64,000 bases of DNA from Mucilaginibacter sp. (GTDB lineage Bacteria; Bacteroidota; Bacteroidia; Sphingobacteriales; Sphingobacteriaceae), in assembly GCA_030445275.1 (NCBI GenBank), contig JAUCSE010000060.1, positions 1 to 64,000 on the forward strand. The letters run 5' to 3'. A model generated the notes under the pieces. It was not told the origin of the DNA, did no database searches, and saw only the letters and a program-made list of their open reading frames with translations. The position numbers and the translations under genes were made by a program. Positions 32,622-41,709 of this stretch are shown one piece after another (position 1 is the first letter of the stretch; each line of letters starts with the position of its first letter).

Positions 32622-33860
32622 ATGGAACTTGAGAATAAAGGCATAAAAGGCAGTCAGCTAAAAAATATGATCATTAAAAAGCTTTATTTTAATAAGGCGA
32701 TGTCATGTGCGGGGCTGAGTGAGTTGTTTGATAAAAGTATACCATCCATAGCCAAGGCCGTAAATGAGTTAATGGCCGAAGGTTTTGTGGTTGAGGATGG
32801 TTACGCCCCATCCAGCGGTGGGCGCAGGCCGCTTATGTACTCGGTAAAAGCAAACGCCATGCATATTTTAGCCATCGCACTTGATCAGCTTACGGCGCGT
32901 ATCCAGCTTTTTGATCTGCTGAATAACCCGGTGGCCGATATGTTTACTTTTGAGTTAAAGCTGCTGAATAATGAGGATGCATTGGCTAAATTGACAGAAC
33001 ATATCAATAATTATATTAAAGATACCCGTATCCTTAAAGAAAAAATTGCAGGTATTGGCATTGGGATGCCCGGGTTTGTAAATGTTACCGAAGGTATAAA
33101 TTATAGCTATCTGGATGCCGGCGGGCAAAGCTTAACTGCCTATCTTACCGCACAAACTGGTATCACTACCTATATTGACAACGACTCAAGTCTGATAGCT
33201 CTTGCAGAGCAAAAATTTGGTATAGCCAAATCAAAAAACGAAGTCATGGTGATTAACTTGGGCTGGGGTATAGGCCTGGGCATGATTGTGAACGGAAAGC
33301 TGTTTAGGGGATATAATGGTTTTGCGGGCGAGCTGAGCCACATTCCTTTATCAGAAGATGGTGCACTTTGCGAGTGTGGCAAGCGCGGCTGCCTGGAAGC
33401 CGAAGCATCAATGCTGGTGGTGGCTCAAAAGGCTATTGCTGGTATTAAACAGGGGCGTATCACCAGTTTAAAATACAATAGCAATGATAATGATCATTCT
33501 AAACTAATGGGTGATGCCGTGCTGGAGGCTGCCAACAATGGCGATCAGTTTGCTATTGAACTGCTATCAGATGCGGGATATAAAATAGGGAAAGCTTTGG
33601 CCATTCTGATCCATATCATGAACCCTGCTATTATTGTATTGAGCGGCAGAGGGGCTAAGGTTGCTAAAATATTGATGGCTCCCATACAACAGGCCCTGCA
33701 TAAATATTGCATTCCCCGGCTAGCCGGCGGTACCGAACTGCTGGTGTCTGAACTCGGCTTTGATGCCGAACTGATAGGCGCAGCAGTGTTAGTGATGGAA
33801 AACTTTGATAAAACGGTAAAGGCAAAAGTAAGCAAGGCCGCAAAATCAGCGACAGCATAG
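32622..33860 (+). CDS. ROK-family transcriptional regulator (NagC/XylR type)
   Basis: 412 residues. Residues 1-75 are a winged helix (CAGLSELFDKSIPSIAKAVN, then GRRPLMYSV). The ROK domain follows: IGIGMPGFVNVTEG, IDNDSSLIALAEQKFG, and the zinc motif CECGKRGCLE. Kinase activity is uncertain; regulators of this family sense sugars. Its position after the GH3 gene suggests control of glycoside use, unproven. A repeat-rich region follows it. Confidence 0.88.
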   Translation: MELENKGIKGSQLKNMIIKKLYFNKAMSCAGLSELFDKSIPSIAKAVNELMAEGFVVEDGYAPSSGGRRPLMYSVKANAMHILAIALDQLTARIQLFDLLNNPVADMFTFELKLLNNEDALAKLTEHINNYIKDTRILKEKIAGIGIGMPGFVNVTEGINYSYLDAGGQSLTAYLTAQTGITTYIDNDSSLIALAEQKFGIAKSKNEVMVINLGWGIGLGMIVNGKLFRGYNGFAGELSHIPLSEDGALCECGKRGCLEAEASMLVVAQKAIAGIKQGRITSLKYNSNDNDHSKLMGDAVLEAANNGDQFAIELLSDAGYKIGKALAILIHIMNPAIIVLSGRGAKVAKILMAPIQQALHKYCIPRLAGGTELLVSELGFDAELIGAAVLVMENFDKTVKAKVSKAAKSATA

Positions 33861-33900
33861 GGTAGATGTGCAAATGTGCAGATATTAGATGTGCAGATGA
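33861..33900. repeat. Left arm of a GATGTGCAGAT-type inverted repeat
   Basis: GGTAGATGTGCAAATGTGCA and further GATGTGCAGATGA units; mirrored at 34072-34106 (ATCTGCACATCCACATATCT...). Between the arms lies a family-1 repeat (33923-34020), so one element is nested in the other. Confidence 0.65.
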
Positions 33901-33922
33901 AATGAATTAAAAAATTAATAGC

Positions 33923-34020
33923 GCGTCATTGCGAGGTACGAAGCAATCTCTACACAGACAGGTCGATCATTAAAGCTCGTTCAGTATAGTATAGAGATTG
34001 CTTCGTACCTCGTAATGACG
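33923..34020. repeat. Interspersed palindromic repeat family 1, copy d (nested)
   Basis: GCGTCATTGCGAGGTACGAA..GCAATCTCTA at the left, TAGAGATTGCTTCGTACCTC..GTAATGACG at the right. Nested within the GATGTGCAGAT-type repeat. Confidence 0.82.
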
Positions 34021-34071
34021 GGGTGTAATTAAAAATCAAGGTAATCCAATAATCCTTAGTCAAATCATTTC

Positions 34072-34106
34072 CATATCTGCACATCCACATATCTGCACAT
34101 CTATCC
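34072..34106. repeat. Right arm of the GATGTGCAGAT-type inverted repeat
   Basis: ATATCTGCACATCCACATATCT...ATCC complements the left arm. It supplies the stop codon of the HMG-CoA-lyase-like gene (34101-34103). Confidence 0.65.
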
Positions 34107-34952
34107 AAACACCTTTCCCGAGTAATCCATAGCTTCCTGGAATTTAGTCAAATTAAGCCCCAGGTGCTCGTTTTGTGATTGGAGGTATTCAATTAGGCTC
34201 TCTGTAGCGATGTTACCTGTAAGGTCATCTGCAGCCATCGGGCAGCCACCGTAGCCCTTCAATGCCACATCAAAACGTTTACAACCACTTTTATAGGCCG
34301 CATCAATCTTAGGCCGCCAGGTGTCAGGTGTAGAATGCAGGTGAATGCCAAATTCAGTTTCCGGGAACTTGTTGCACAGGTCCGGATAAATACTGCTGAT
34401 CTGAGCCGCTTCAGAAATGCCAATGGTATCGGCAAGAGCAATGTTATTTATTCCTTCATTAACCAGTTGTTCTGTCCATTGTTCAATAATACCGGTGTTC
34501 CATTCATCGCCGTAAGGGTTACCAAAACCCATAGACAGGTAAACCAACAGTTTTTTATTGCTGATATCACACAGTTCTTTTATCCGTTTTACGTTATCAA
34601 AAGCCTGGGGCAGGGTAGTATTGGTATTACGCAGCTGAAAAGTTTCTGATATAGAAAACGGATAGCCCAGATAAGTGATCTCTTCATGTTTTACCGCGTC
34701 TTCGGCACCGCGATAATTGGCTATAATGGCCAGCAGTTTTGATTGTGTATTACTAAGATCGAGCTTTTTTAATACTTCGGCTGTATCCTGCAATTGTGGT
34801 ATAGCCTTAGCCGATACAAAACTCCCAAAATCAATAGTGTCAAATCCCACCTGTAACAGCAGGTTGATATAAGCCGCCTTGATGTCGGTAGGTATAAAAT
34901 CATGCAAACCCTGCATTGCATCGCGGGGGCACTCTGTTATTTTTATGTTCAT
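34101..34952 (-). CDS. Hydroxymethylglutaryl-CoA lyase-like protein
   Basis: 283 residues. MNIKITECPRDAMQG at the N-terminus, EITYLGYPFSISETFQLRNT in the middle, and the C-terminal signature GGCPMAADDLTGNIATE with the reactive Cys. This fits the DRE-TIM family lyase that splits HMG-CoA into acetyl-CoA and acetoacetate in leucine breakdown. No other leucine-degradation genes are nearby, so the exact reaction is not certain. Confidence 0.85.
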   Translation of the reverse strand: MNIKITECPRDAMQGLHDFIPTDIKAAYINLLLQVGFDTIDFGSFVSAKAIPQLQDTAEVLKKLDLSNTQSKLLAIIANYRGAEDAVKHEEITYLGYPFSISETFQLRNTNTTLPQAFDNVKRIKELCDISNKKLLVYLSMGFGNPYGDEWNTGIIEQWTEQLVNEGINNIALADTIGISEAAQISSIYPDLCNKFPETEFGIHLHSTPDTWRPKIDAAYKSGCKRFDVALKGYGGCPMAADDLTGNIATESLIEYLQSQNEHLGLNLTKFQEAMDYSGKVFG

Positions 34953-35063
34953 TTAAGTTTGAGTTATAAGTGGTGGGTTTTGAGTTCAGGACATCAAAAC
35001 CTGAGATCAAAGTTCCTAATATTTTACTGATAACTCAAAACTCAGTACTCAAAACTAAAAAAC

Positions 35064-36377
35064 TCAGTCAACAGTCTTAGGTAAATGCTCATCCTCCGTA
35101 AGCCCTTCCTTTTCAAACTTTCGGATAATGAGCCTGGTACCGCCATTATAGGTAATATAGCTGGATACCCAGTTAATAAACACGATCACTCTATTACGAC
35201 CTCCCATAAGCGATATCAGGTGTACAAACATCCACACCAGCCAGGCAAAAAATCCCTGGAATTTTATCTTACCCAGATCGGCCACGGCTTTGTTGCGGCC
35301 AATGGTAGCCAGCGAACCCTTATCATTATATTTAAAAGGCGTGGTAGGCTCGCCATTGATCAGTTGCAATATGGTTTTACCCACATGCTGCCCCATTTGT
35401 ATAGCTACCTGCGCCACACCTGGATGCCCTTTTGGTGTTTCGTCAGTTATCATGGCCGCTACGTCGCCTATGGCAAATATGTTGGTGGTACCCACCACAC
35501 GGCAAATATTATCAGTTTTTATACGGTTGCCGCGTTCAATGGCATCTTTATCAATACCCTCGGGTACTACACCCATAACGCCGGCGCTCCAGATCACATT
35601 TTTGGTGCGGATGATTTTGCCGCCCTCAAATTTAATCTCCTCGCCATCATAACTTTCCACCTTCATGCCTAACAATACTTCAACCCCCATGTGGGTTAAA
35701 AATTCCTTTGAAGCGTGTGATGCCTCGTCAGAAAAAGGCCCCAGTACCTTTGGTAAAAAATCAACCAGGTATACTTTCATATCCTCTTTTTTAAGCTCGG
35801 GATAATCCTTGCTCAGGATATGGTTGCGGAGCTCGGCCAGGGCACCTGATAGCTCCACGCCTGTTGGCCCGGCACCTACCAGTACAAAGGTAAGGTAGGG
35901 GTCGCGTTCCTCCTTAGTGGGTTTCAGCAGGGCTTCTTCTATGTTTTGCAGGATAGAATACCGCAGGTTAAGCGCCTCGGGGATGGATTTCATAGGCATC
36001 GAAAACTTTTCGATATCCTTATTGCCAAAAAAGTTGGTGGTTGATCCAGTGGCTATCACCAGGTAATCATAAGCAATTTGGCCTATAGTGGTTTCAATGA
36101 TGTTCTTTTCGGTATTTACCTTGCTTACCTCGGCTATCCTGAACCTGAAATTCTTCTGGCTTGCAAAGTTTTTACGCAATGAAAAGGCTATGGACTCTGA
36201 TTCCAGGCTACCGGTAGCAACCTGGTACAAAAGCGGCTGAAAAGTGTGGTAGTTATGCTTATCGAGCATTAAAACCTCCACGGGCTTATCTGCCAGTTTT
36301 TTGGCTACCTGGAGTCCGCCGAAGCCTCCGCCTATAATAACTACGAGTGGGAATTTTGAGCTGTCTGTTAAGTTCAT
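35064..36377 (-). CDS. ndh: Type II NADH dehydrogenase (NDH-2)
   Basis: 437 residues with two dinucleotide-binding motifs, VVIIGGGFGGLQVAKKL and FVLVGAGPTGVELSGAL. The C-terminal hydrophobic part (GFFAWLVWMFVHLISLMGGR) anchors it to the inner membrane. It transfers electrons from NADH to quinone without proton pumping. The gene is monocistronic with a repeat-rich downstream region of the family-7 type. Confidence 0.9.
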   Translation of the reverse strand: MNLTDSSKFPLVVIIGGGFGGLQVAKKLADKPVEVLMLDKHNYHTFQPLLYQVATGSLESESIAFSLRKNFASQKNFRFRIAEVSKVNTEKNIIETTIGQIAYDYLVIATGSTTNFFGNKDIEKFSMPMKSIPEALNLRYSILQNIEEALLKPTKEERDPYLTFVLVGAGPTGVELSGALAELRNHILSKDYPELKKEDMKVYLVDFLPKVLGPFSDEASHASKEFLTHMGVEVLLGMKVESYDGEEIKFEGGKIIRTKNVIWSAGVMGVVPEGIDKDAIERGNRIKTDNICRVVGTTNIFAIGDVAAMITDETPKGHPGVAQVAIQMGQHVGKTILQLINGEPTTPFKYNDKGSLATIGRNKAVADLGKIKFQGFFAWLVWMFVHLISLMGGRNRVIVFINWVSSYITYNGGTRLIIRKFEKEGLTEDEHLPKTVD

Positions 36378-36390
36378 TTTACAAGTTGTT

Positions 36391-36476
36391 TAACCCCCTC
36401 TAAATCTCCCCAAAGGAGGAGACTTTCAAAAGACATTTAAAAACCCTCCCTTCCGGGGAAGGTTGGGAGGGGTTAT
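36391..36476. repeat. G/C-rich inverted repeat (CCCTCCC family), copy b
   Basis: TAACCCCCTCTAAATCTCCCC at the left, GAAGGTTGGGAGGGGTTA at the right, around AAAGGAGGAGACTTT. It precedes the terminator of secDF. Confidence 0.65.
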
Positions 36477-36491
36477 TATATGAAAACAAAA

Positions 36492-36518
36492 AAGGCCCCA
36501 AATGTTCTTTGGGGCCTT
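36492..36518 (-). terminator. Terminator of secDF
   Basis: AAGGCCCCAAA (36492-36502) pairs with TTTGGGGCCTT (36508-36518), followed on the minus strand by a T-rich tract. It lies 20 nt past the secDF stop. Confidence 0.85.
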
Positions 36519-36538
36519 GTAAATAAATTAATTAAAAT

Positions 36539-39532
36539 TTATCTCAGATCTTTTTTCCCAAAGTCAACAATCACCGGTGTTGCCACGCATATTGACGAGT
36601 ATGTTCCGAAGATTACACCGATCAACAAGGCGAAGGAGAATCCTTTGATCACGTCGCCACCAAATATGAACAACACGATCAATACAAATATTACCGTTAA
36701 CGCGGTGATAATGGTACGACTCAGGGTGCTGTTGATAGCCTGATTAATTACTTCTTCAGGGTTGTCAGTTTTAGCATGGTGCAGTTCAAGGAACTCACGG
36801 ATCCTGTCAAACACTACCACAGTATCGTTAATAGAGTAACCAATAACCGTTAATATAGCCGCTATAAAAGCCTGGTCAATATCCAATGAGAATGGAAGTA
36901 TGCCTCTGAATAAAGAGAAGAACGATAATACCAGCAAAGCATCATGTGTTGTCGCTATCATTGCACCCAAGCTAAATTGCCATTTACGGAAACGGAACAG
37001 GATGTATGCTGAAATAACAAATATGGCAAACAATACGGTATAGATAGCAGATGTTTTTAACTCATCGGCAACTGTAGCACTTACTTTTGAGAAACCTACT
37101 ATATCTTTATCTGCAATGCGGGTAACATCTTTAGCCCCCAGAAGCTGGATCAATGTGCTCCTTACTTTAGCATCAGCCGCTGCATTGTTATCCCTGATCA
37201 TGAGGTTGGTAGTGATGCTAATCTTATCAGCACCAAATGTTTTAACCTCAGTACTGCGGCCCAATGTAGCGTCAACGGCATCATGAATAGCTTCAACCGT
37301 AACGGTTTTATTAGGAAAGCTTACAATGTAATTACGACCGCCTTCAAAATCAACACCGTAGCTAAAACCACGTGTAGCTATCGAGATTAAACCGGCTAAG
37401 ATGAATACACCAGAAAATATATAGAATTTAAAACGATTTTTTACAAACGCAAAATTGGCATTTTTAAAAGTGTGTGAGCTCCATGGATGTGAGAATTTAA
37501 TATCCCAACCTTTATCAAGCATCCACTCAAATATAACTCTTGATATCAGTAATGAACAGAATAGTGAAGTGATGATACCGATCATCAATGTAGTTGCGAA
37601 ACCTTGTATCGGACCTGAACCAAAGATGAACAGGATTAAACCAGTTAAGAAGGTACTGATCTGAGAATCGAGAATAGATGGCAACGCGTGTTTAAAACCA
37701 TCGGCAACGGCTATCTTTAATGATTTGCCTAAGCCAAGCTCTTCACGAACACGTTCATAAACCAGTACGTTAGCATCAACCGCTATACCCAGCGTTAATA
37801 CTATACCAGCTACACCTGGTACGGTTAATACAGCACCAAGGCTGGTTAAAACCCCCATCAGGAAAAAGATGTTGATGATTACCGCAACTACCGCTACAGT
37901 ACCCGCACGGTTGTAATAAGCAACCATGAATACCAATACTACTACTAAACCCAGCAAGCAGGATAGTAAGCTGGCGTTGATAGCTTCCTGACCCAATGAT
38001 GGACCTACAACTGATTCTGATATGATGTGGGCAGGTGCAGGCAGGCGGCCGGCTTTTAATACGTTGGCCAAATCGCGGGTATCTTCAATAGTGAAGTTTC
38101 CTGATATAGATGATACACCACCAGAAATTTCGTTCTGAACGTTTGGTGCAGAGTACACGTTATCATCCAAAACAATGGCTATAGCTTTTTTATTAACACC
38201 TGCTGATGCTTCGGCAGTAATGGTACGCCATCTTTCGGCTCCCTGCGAGTTCATCACCATTCTTACCTCAGGACTGCCTTTTTGATCAACATCCGGAGTG
38301 GCATCAGTTACAACGTCGCCAGATAATACCGGACCGTTTTCAGCTCCGGTTAGTTTAATGGCGTATAATGCAAATGCTTTAACCTTGTTGTCTTTTATTG
38401 GTTTTACTTCCCAAAGGAATTTAAGATTACGCGGTATAACCGACTTTACATCGGCGCTATGCAGGTAAGAGTTTACTTTAGCAGTATCTTTTAATGCTGC
38501 ATAACCTACAACCGGGCCCTGACCCAATTGCTGCTGGCCACTTTGATCCTGACCAATGTTTGGTGATAATACGGTAAATAAAGGGTGCAGTGATGCAAAT
38601 TGTGTTTTGTTGGCTAATGCTGTAGCCGAAGTATCTTTAGCGGCATTTTTCTGAACCTTACTTAATAACGAGCCTGCCTTAGCAGCGGTATCAGTTTTAG
38701 CAGTAGCGTTAGTAGCTGTAGCTGCTGTTTTTGATGAATCGGCTTTTGCAGTTTTATGTTTTGCAGCTAGCAGGTTATCAATATTGGCCAAATACTGGTA
38801 AGCTTCGGTATTATCAAAAGTTTGATAAAACTCCAGTTTTGCAGAACCCGATAATAATTTACGAACACGCTCCGGTTCTTTTACACCTGGCAATTCAACC
38901 AAAATACGGTTTGAGCCTTGCTCTAACTGGATGTTAGGCTGGGTAACACCAAACTGGTTGATACGGGTGCTTAAAACCGTGTATGATTGTTTTACTGCGG
39001 CACTGGCCTGATCTTTCAGATAAGACTGGACTTCGCTGTTTGAAGCATTATACTTCAGGTGGTCCTGGTTATCCCTTGTTGAAAAGATAGCAGCCAGTTT
39101 ACCATTTGGATTTAGCTTTTCGTACTCGCTAACAAATAACGCAATGAAATCCTTTTGAGTGGTTTTAGCATCAGCCTGTAATTTATCGGCATTAGCCAAA
39201 GCCTGGTTAAAGGTTACATCCGGATTGTTGTTGGCAATTTTCCGTACCAGCTCGTCAAGCGAAATTTGCATGGTAACGTTCATACCACCTTTAAGGTCGA
39301 GGCCCAATGCCAGTTCTCTTTGCTCTACGTATTGGTAATTGTGTTTAAACAACGGATATACCGGTTGTGTTGACATAGAATCCAGATACGCTTTTTCTTT
39401 CTCAGTGTCTCCCTTTGAATATACTTTGGCATCACTCCTAACTTTGTGTGCTACCCAAGTAAATGAGAGCTGGTATATACATACAACAGCCAGCAGAATG
39501 GCGAAAAATTTAATAACCCCTTTACCTTGCAT
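36539..39532 (-). CDS. secDF: Protein translocase SecDF fusion
   Basis: 997 residues. The first half is SecD (TM helix, RNNRILVELPGVKEPERVRKLL, then GIAVDANVLVYERVREELGL), the second is SecF (FEGGRNYIVSFP, then GYSINDTVVVFDRIREFLEL). Each half has six TM helices and a periplasmic domain. It uses proton flow to finish export. An unusual Ala/Lys/Thr-rich low-complexity insert at about residues 265-305 links domains in the SecD periplasmic part. A -7-like TAGATTTG lies at 39595-39602. Confidence 0.95.
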   Translation of the reverse strand: MQGKGVIKFFAILLAVVCIYQLSFTWVAHKVRSDAKVYSKGDTEKEKAYLDSMSTQPVYPLFKHNYQYVEQRELALGLDLKGGMNVTMQISLDELVRKIANNNPDVTFNQALANADKLQADAKTTQKDFIALFVSEYEKLNPNGKLAAIFSTRDNQDHLKYNASNSEVQSYLKDQASAAVKQSYTVLSTRINQFGVTQPNIQLEQGSNRILVELPGVKEPERVRKLLSGSAKLEFYQTFDNTEAYQYLANIDNLLAAKHKTAKADSSKTAATATNATAKTDTAAKAGSLLSKVQKNAAKDTSATALANKTQFASLHPLFTVLSPNIGQDQSGQQQLGQGPVVGYAALKDTAKVNSYLHSADVKSVIPRNLKFLWEVKPIKDNKVKAFALYAIKLTGAENGPVLSGDVVTDATPDVDQKGSPEVRMVMNSQGAERWRTITAEASAGVNKKAIAIVLDDNVYSAPNVQNEISGGVSSISGNFTIEDTRDLANVLKAGRLPAPAHIISESVVGPSLGQEAINASLLSCLLGLVVVLVFMVAYYNRAGTVAVVAVIINIFFLMGVLTSLGAVLTVPGVAGIVLTLGIAVDANVLVYERVREELGLGKSLKIAVADGFKHALPSILDSQISTFLTGLILFIFGSGPIQGFATTLMIGIITSLFCSLLISRVIFEWMLDKGWDIKFSHPWSSHTFKNANFAFVKNRFKFYIFSGVFILAGLISIATRGFSYGVDFEGGRNYIVSFPNKTVTVEAIHDAVDATLGRSTEVKTFGADKISITTNLMIRDNNAAADAKVRSTLIQLLGAKDVTRIADKDIVGFSKVSATVADELKTSAIYTVLFAIFVISAYILFRFRKWQFSLGAMIATTHDALLVLSFFSLFRGILPFSLDIDQAFIAAILTVIGYSINDTVVVFDRIREFLELHHAKTDNPEEVINQAINSTLSRTIITALTVIFVLIVLFIFGGDVIKGFSFALLIGVIFGTYSSICVATPVIVDFGKKDLR

Positions 39533-39594
39533 CGAATTATAATATGTAATTAATTAGTTTATAAGCTTTTTTTTAATAAGACGGCAAATCTAAT

Positions 39595-39602
39595 AAAATT
39601 TC
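39595..39602 (-). promoter_or_regulatory. Candidate -7 box of secDF (TAGATTTG)
   Basis: On the minus strand this reads TAGATTTG, fitting TAnnTTTG, about 63 nt before the secDF start. No -33 box at the standard distance. Confidence 0.4.
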
Positions 39603-39718
39603 GCAAGCATGAAATTTTAAATTAAAACAATTTGATGACAGAAAGCTCAAGGCTCAAAGCCGAAGGCTGAAAGCTTATAGAACTTGTTTAAAAAGCTTTC
39701 GGCTTTTTGCTTTCAGCT

Positions 39719-40207
39719 TTACGCTTTTCCCCGTTCCAGTGTGATGAAGGAATAGCTATACTTATTTTTTTCGTCGGGCTCAAAGTTCTCCCGTTCCTTT
39801 TCCTTCCAGTCTGCCGGATTTAACTCCGGGAAAAAGGTATCGCCATCAAATTCATGGTCAATAATGGTTAAATAAATGCGGTCAGTAAGCGGCACGGCCT
39901 GCCTGTAAATTTCGGCACCACCCACAATAAATACCTCTTCTTCGTTTTCGCAACGTTCCAAAGCCTCATCAATAGAGGGTACCGCCTCGCAGCCTTCAAT
40001 ACTGATGTCTTGCCGGGTGATCACGATGTTTCGGCGCTTTGGCAAAGGCCTGCCAACAGATTCATAGGTTTTGCGGCCCATGATCACGGTATGCCCACTG
40101 GTTACATCCTTAAAATGCTTCAGATCGTTTGGCAAATACCAGAGTAATTTATTGTCTTTGCCAATAGCGTGGTTTTTGGCTATGGCTACTATGATTGAAA
40201 TTGTCAT
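39719..40207 (-). CDS. folA: Dihydrofolate reductase
   Basis: About 162 residues. Start at ATG 40207 (MTISIIVAIAKNHAIGKDNK); an in-frame ATG at 40216 adds three residues. LLWYLPNDLKHFKDVTSGH carries the substrate Asp, VIMGRKTYESVGRPLP and VFIVGGAEIYRQAVP bind NADPH. It regenerates tetrahydrofolate for thyA, which lies downstream in the same direction across a broken four-helix-bundle gene. Confidence 0.93.
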   Translation of the reverse strand: MTISIIVAIAKNHAIGKDNKLLWYLPNDLKHFKDVTSGHTVIMGRKTYESVGRPLPKRRNIVITRQDISIEGCEAVPSIDEALERCENEEEVFIVGGAEIYRQAVPLTDRIYLTIIDHEFDGDTFFPELNPADWKEKERENFEPDEKNKYSYSFITLERGKA

Positions 40208-40269
40208 TATCGTCATTAAGTCATTATCGTCATTGGGTCATTGAACATCGTTGGCTGATGTACTTGATT

Positions 40270-40622
40270 TTACTTTTTGACGATTCCGATGTGTTTTATA
40301 TAAATGTTAAGTTTTAGGTGAATTGTTTCTAATTGTTGGATCAATAACTGATATTCTTCATCAGTAACTAAATTCCTTGCCTGAGCTTTCATCTGCCAGG
40401 TTTTAGTTTCGATAATTGATAACAGAAGTTTTTGTTTTCTTTATAATGATATCGGCCAAAACCTTCAGCGATGTTTGCTCCTATCGAATCTGATGATCGT
40501 ACCAATTGTTTTCCTATGGTATCTTTTGCAAAATAGTCCCAAGCCATAACTAAAGTCCAGACTTTATGAGAAAACGCATCCGATAAATTGTAAATCTCCA
40601 GATCCTCTATGCGGTTACTCAT
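40270..40622 (-). pseudogene. Frameshifted four-helix-bundle (IVS-type) protein gene
   Basis: The N-terminal part from ATG 40622 (MSNRIEDLEIYNLSDAF..., RSSDSIGANIAEGFGRYHYKENKNFCY) belongs to the four-helix-bundle family common in 23S intervening sequences and in genomes of this phylum. After FCY the frame runs to a stop at 40389. The remaining C-terminus (ETKTWQMKAQARNLVTDEEY, then LLIQQLETIHLKLNIYI) continues in another frame to 40270. The usual YxRGSLL segment between them is missing, so a small deletion shifted the frame. It is a broken copy. Confidence 0.82.
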
Positions 40623-40701
40623 GCAGAACCAAAATTAATAATGACAAATAATTATGCAAATCAAAAAATGACTTAATGGCCTAATGCCTCAATGACTAAA
40701 T

Positions 40702-41526
40702 TCAAACCGCCACTGCACCCTTAATATGCGGATGTGGATCATAGTTCTCCAGCGTGAAATCTTCAAACTTAAACTCGAAAATATCTTTTACCTCGGGGTT
40801 AATCTTCATGGTAGGCAGCGGGCGTGACTCACGGCTCAGTTGCAGACGGGCCTGATCCATGTGGTTATTGTACAGGTGGGCATCGCCAAAGGTGTGGATA
40901 AAATCGCCATAGTCCAGATTGCATACCTGTGCTACCATCATGGTGAGCAACGCGTATGATGCAACGTTGAACGGTACGCCCAAAAATATATCGGCACTGC
41001 GCTGATAAAGTTGACAGGATAGTTTGCCCTTGGTTCCTCCGTCAGCCGACGGATTAGCGGGTTCTACATAAAATTGAAATAAGCTGTGGCAGGGTGGCAG
41101 GGCCATCTGGTTCACATCGGCCACATTCCATGCCGATACGATCATGCGGCGTGAATCAGGATTGTTTTTGATCTGGTTTATCACCTGGGTTATCTGGTCA
41201 ATATGCCCGCCATCGGGTTTTGGCCATGAACGCCACTGGTAACCATACACTGGACCGAGGTTGCCATCGGCATCGGCCCATTCGTCCCATATACGCACAC
41301 CGTTTTCCTTTAGGTAGCTGATATTGGTATCGCCGCTCAAAAACCAGATCAGCTCGTGGATGATTGATTTCAGGTGCAGCTTTTTGGTGGTCACCATTGG
41401 GAAACCATCTTTAAGGTTGAAACGCATCTGGTAGCCAAACACACTTACCGTACCGGTTCCTGTCCTGTCGTGCTTTTGCGCGCCGGTTTCCATCACATGG
41501 CTCATCAAATCGAGATATTGTTTCAT
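40702..41526 (-). CDS. thyA: Thymidylate synthase with a short insertion
   Basis: 274 residues, about ten more than most. Catalytic Cys is in LPPCHSLFQFYV; folate/dUMP contacts follow in QLYQRSADIFLGVPFN and HTFGDAHLYNNHMDQ. Between FYV and GKLSCQLYQRSAD there is an extra EPANPSADGGTK segment where the family usually has only a few residues. That DNA (about 41030-41062) contains the palindrome TCCGTCAGCCGACGGA. It makes dTMP using methylene-tetrahydrofolate. A/T- and TTGGTTG-rich DNA precedes the gene. Confidence 0.94.
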   Translation of the reverse strand: MKQYLDLMSHVMETGAQKHDRTGTGTVSVFGYQMRFNLKDGFPMVTTKKLHLKSIIHELIWFLSGDTNISYLKENGVRIWDEWADADGNLGPVYGYQWRSWPKPDGGHIDQITQVINQIKNNPDSRRMIVSAWNVADVNQMALPPCHSLFQFYVEPANPSADGGTKGKLSCQLYQRSADIFLGVPFNVASYALLTMMVAQVCNLDYGDFIHTFGDAHLYNNHMDQARLQLSRESRPLPTMKINPEVKDIFEFKFEDFTLENYDPHPHIKGAVAV

Positions 41527-41654
41527 TCTATTGGTTGATTAAGTTGGTTGTTGATTGGGTGAGTGGTTGGATTGGGTTGATTAAGTTTTGAAGAGCCTAA
41601 TGAACTAATGAACCAGTGAACCAATGAACGATTTCGGAACAAAGAAAAATAATC

Positions 41655-41662
41655 TAATTTTG
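41655..41662 (+). promoter_or_regulatory. Candidate -7 box of ispE (TAATTTTG)
   Basis: TAATTTTG fits TAnnTTTG, 47 nt before the ATG at 41710. A TTTC at about 41632 is a poor -33. Confidence 0.4.
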
Positions 41663-41709
41663 GTATCCTAACAGATGTGTAAAAATACAAGCAGTGTTAG
41701 TCTTTTCTT

